Source: Thermoanaerobacterales bacterium
GTDB lineage: Bacteria; Bacillota; Thermosediminibacteria; Thermosediminibacterales; Tepidanaerobacteraceae
DNA length: 6,165 nucleotides
Direction: 5' to 3'
Assembly (NCBI GenBank): GCA_012841995.1
Contig: DUTQ01000222.1
Location: 1-6,165 of the forward strand
Of this stretch, positions 6,143 to 6,165 are shown piece by piece. The stretch's first letter is position 1; each line of letters starts with the position of its first letter. Below the pieces are notes generated by a model. The model was not told the origin of the DNA. It made no database searches and saw only the letters and a list, made by a program, of their open reading frames with translations. Position numbers and translations under genes: made by a program.

Positions 6143-6160
6143 CTAGGATACTTTAGTTTA
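6139..6160. repeat. 7-bp inverted repeat at the right edge
   Basis: TAAACTA (6139-6145) and TAGTTTA (6154-6160) are perfect inverted arms around the 8-nt centre GGATACTT. A second, overlapping pair is ATACT (6148-6152) and AGTAT (6160-6164). The stem is too AT-rich and lacks the T-run of an intrinsic terminator, so an operator-like site overlapping the possible -10 is the better reading. The pattern may continue past the window end. Confidence 0.35.
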
Positions 6161-6165
6161 GTATA

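Overview
The window is AT-rich, bacterial and densely coding: seven complete genes, no RNA genes, no mobile elements and no CRISPR. The order rsmD, coaD, (coiled-coil gene), ylbJ, patatin-like gene, ylbL, tmcAL/ylbM is the conserved ylbH-ylbM neighbourhood of Gram-positive bacteria. Low G+C, strong AGGAGG-type ribosome binding sites, GTG and TTG starts, and the sporulation gene ylbJ point to an endospore-forming Firmicute (Bacillota). The coiled-coil gene behind coaD suggests a Clostridia- or Negativicutes-type organism rather than Bacillus. That finer placement is inference, because no species-level marker is present.

Layout. Positions 1-140 are an AT-rich leader with a plausible sigma-A promoter. 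Positions 141-1678 are a plus-strand operon: rsmD (16S rRNA methyltransferase), coaD (phosphopantetheine adenylyltransferase, best started at a TTG at 693) and a coiled-coil protein of unknown function. Positions 1680-2936 carry ylbJ on the minus strand, ending 1 nt from the coiled-coil gene. A 90-nt divergent intergenic region (2937-3026) probably drives ylbJ leftward and a two-gene operon rightward. That operon is a patatin-like hydrolase (3027-3821) overlapping by 11 nt a membrane-anchored PDZ/Lon-type protease, YlbL (3811-4806). tmcAL/ylbM follows on the minus strand (best start 6038) and overlaps the ylbL end tail-to-tail by 19 nt. Positions 6056-6165 are a non-coding AT-rich region with short inverted repeats and weak promoter-like elements. 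It probably serves tmcAL and a gene beyond the right edge.

How the genes relate. Most are housekeeping functions: ribosome maturation (RsmD), CoA synthesis (CoaD), tRNA wobble modification (TmcAL) and envelope proteolysis linked to division control (YlbL). YlbJ is a sporulation membrane protein. They do not form one pathway; the cluster is a conserved genomic neighbourhood. I found no convincing undescribed system. The points most worth a second look are the uncharacterised coiled-coil gene, the terminator-free convergent gene ends, two start codons that should be moved from the longest ORF, and the inverted repeats in both flanking non-coding regions.
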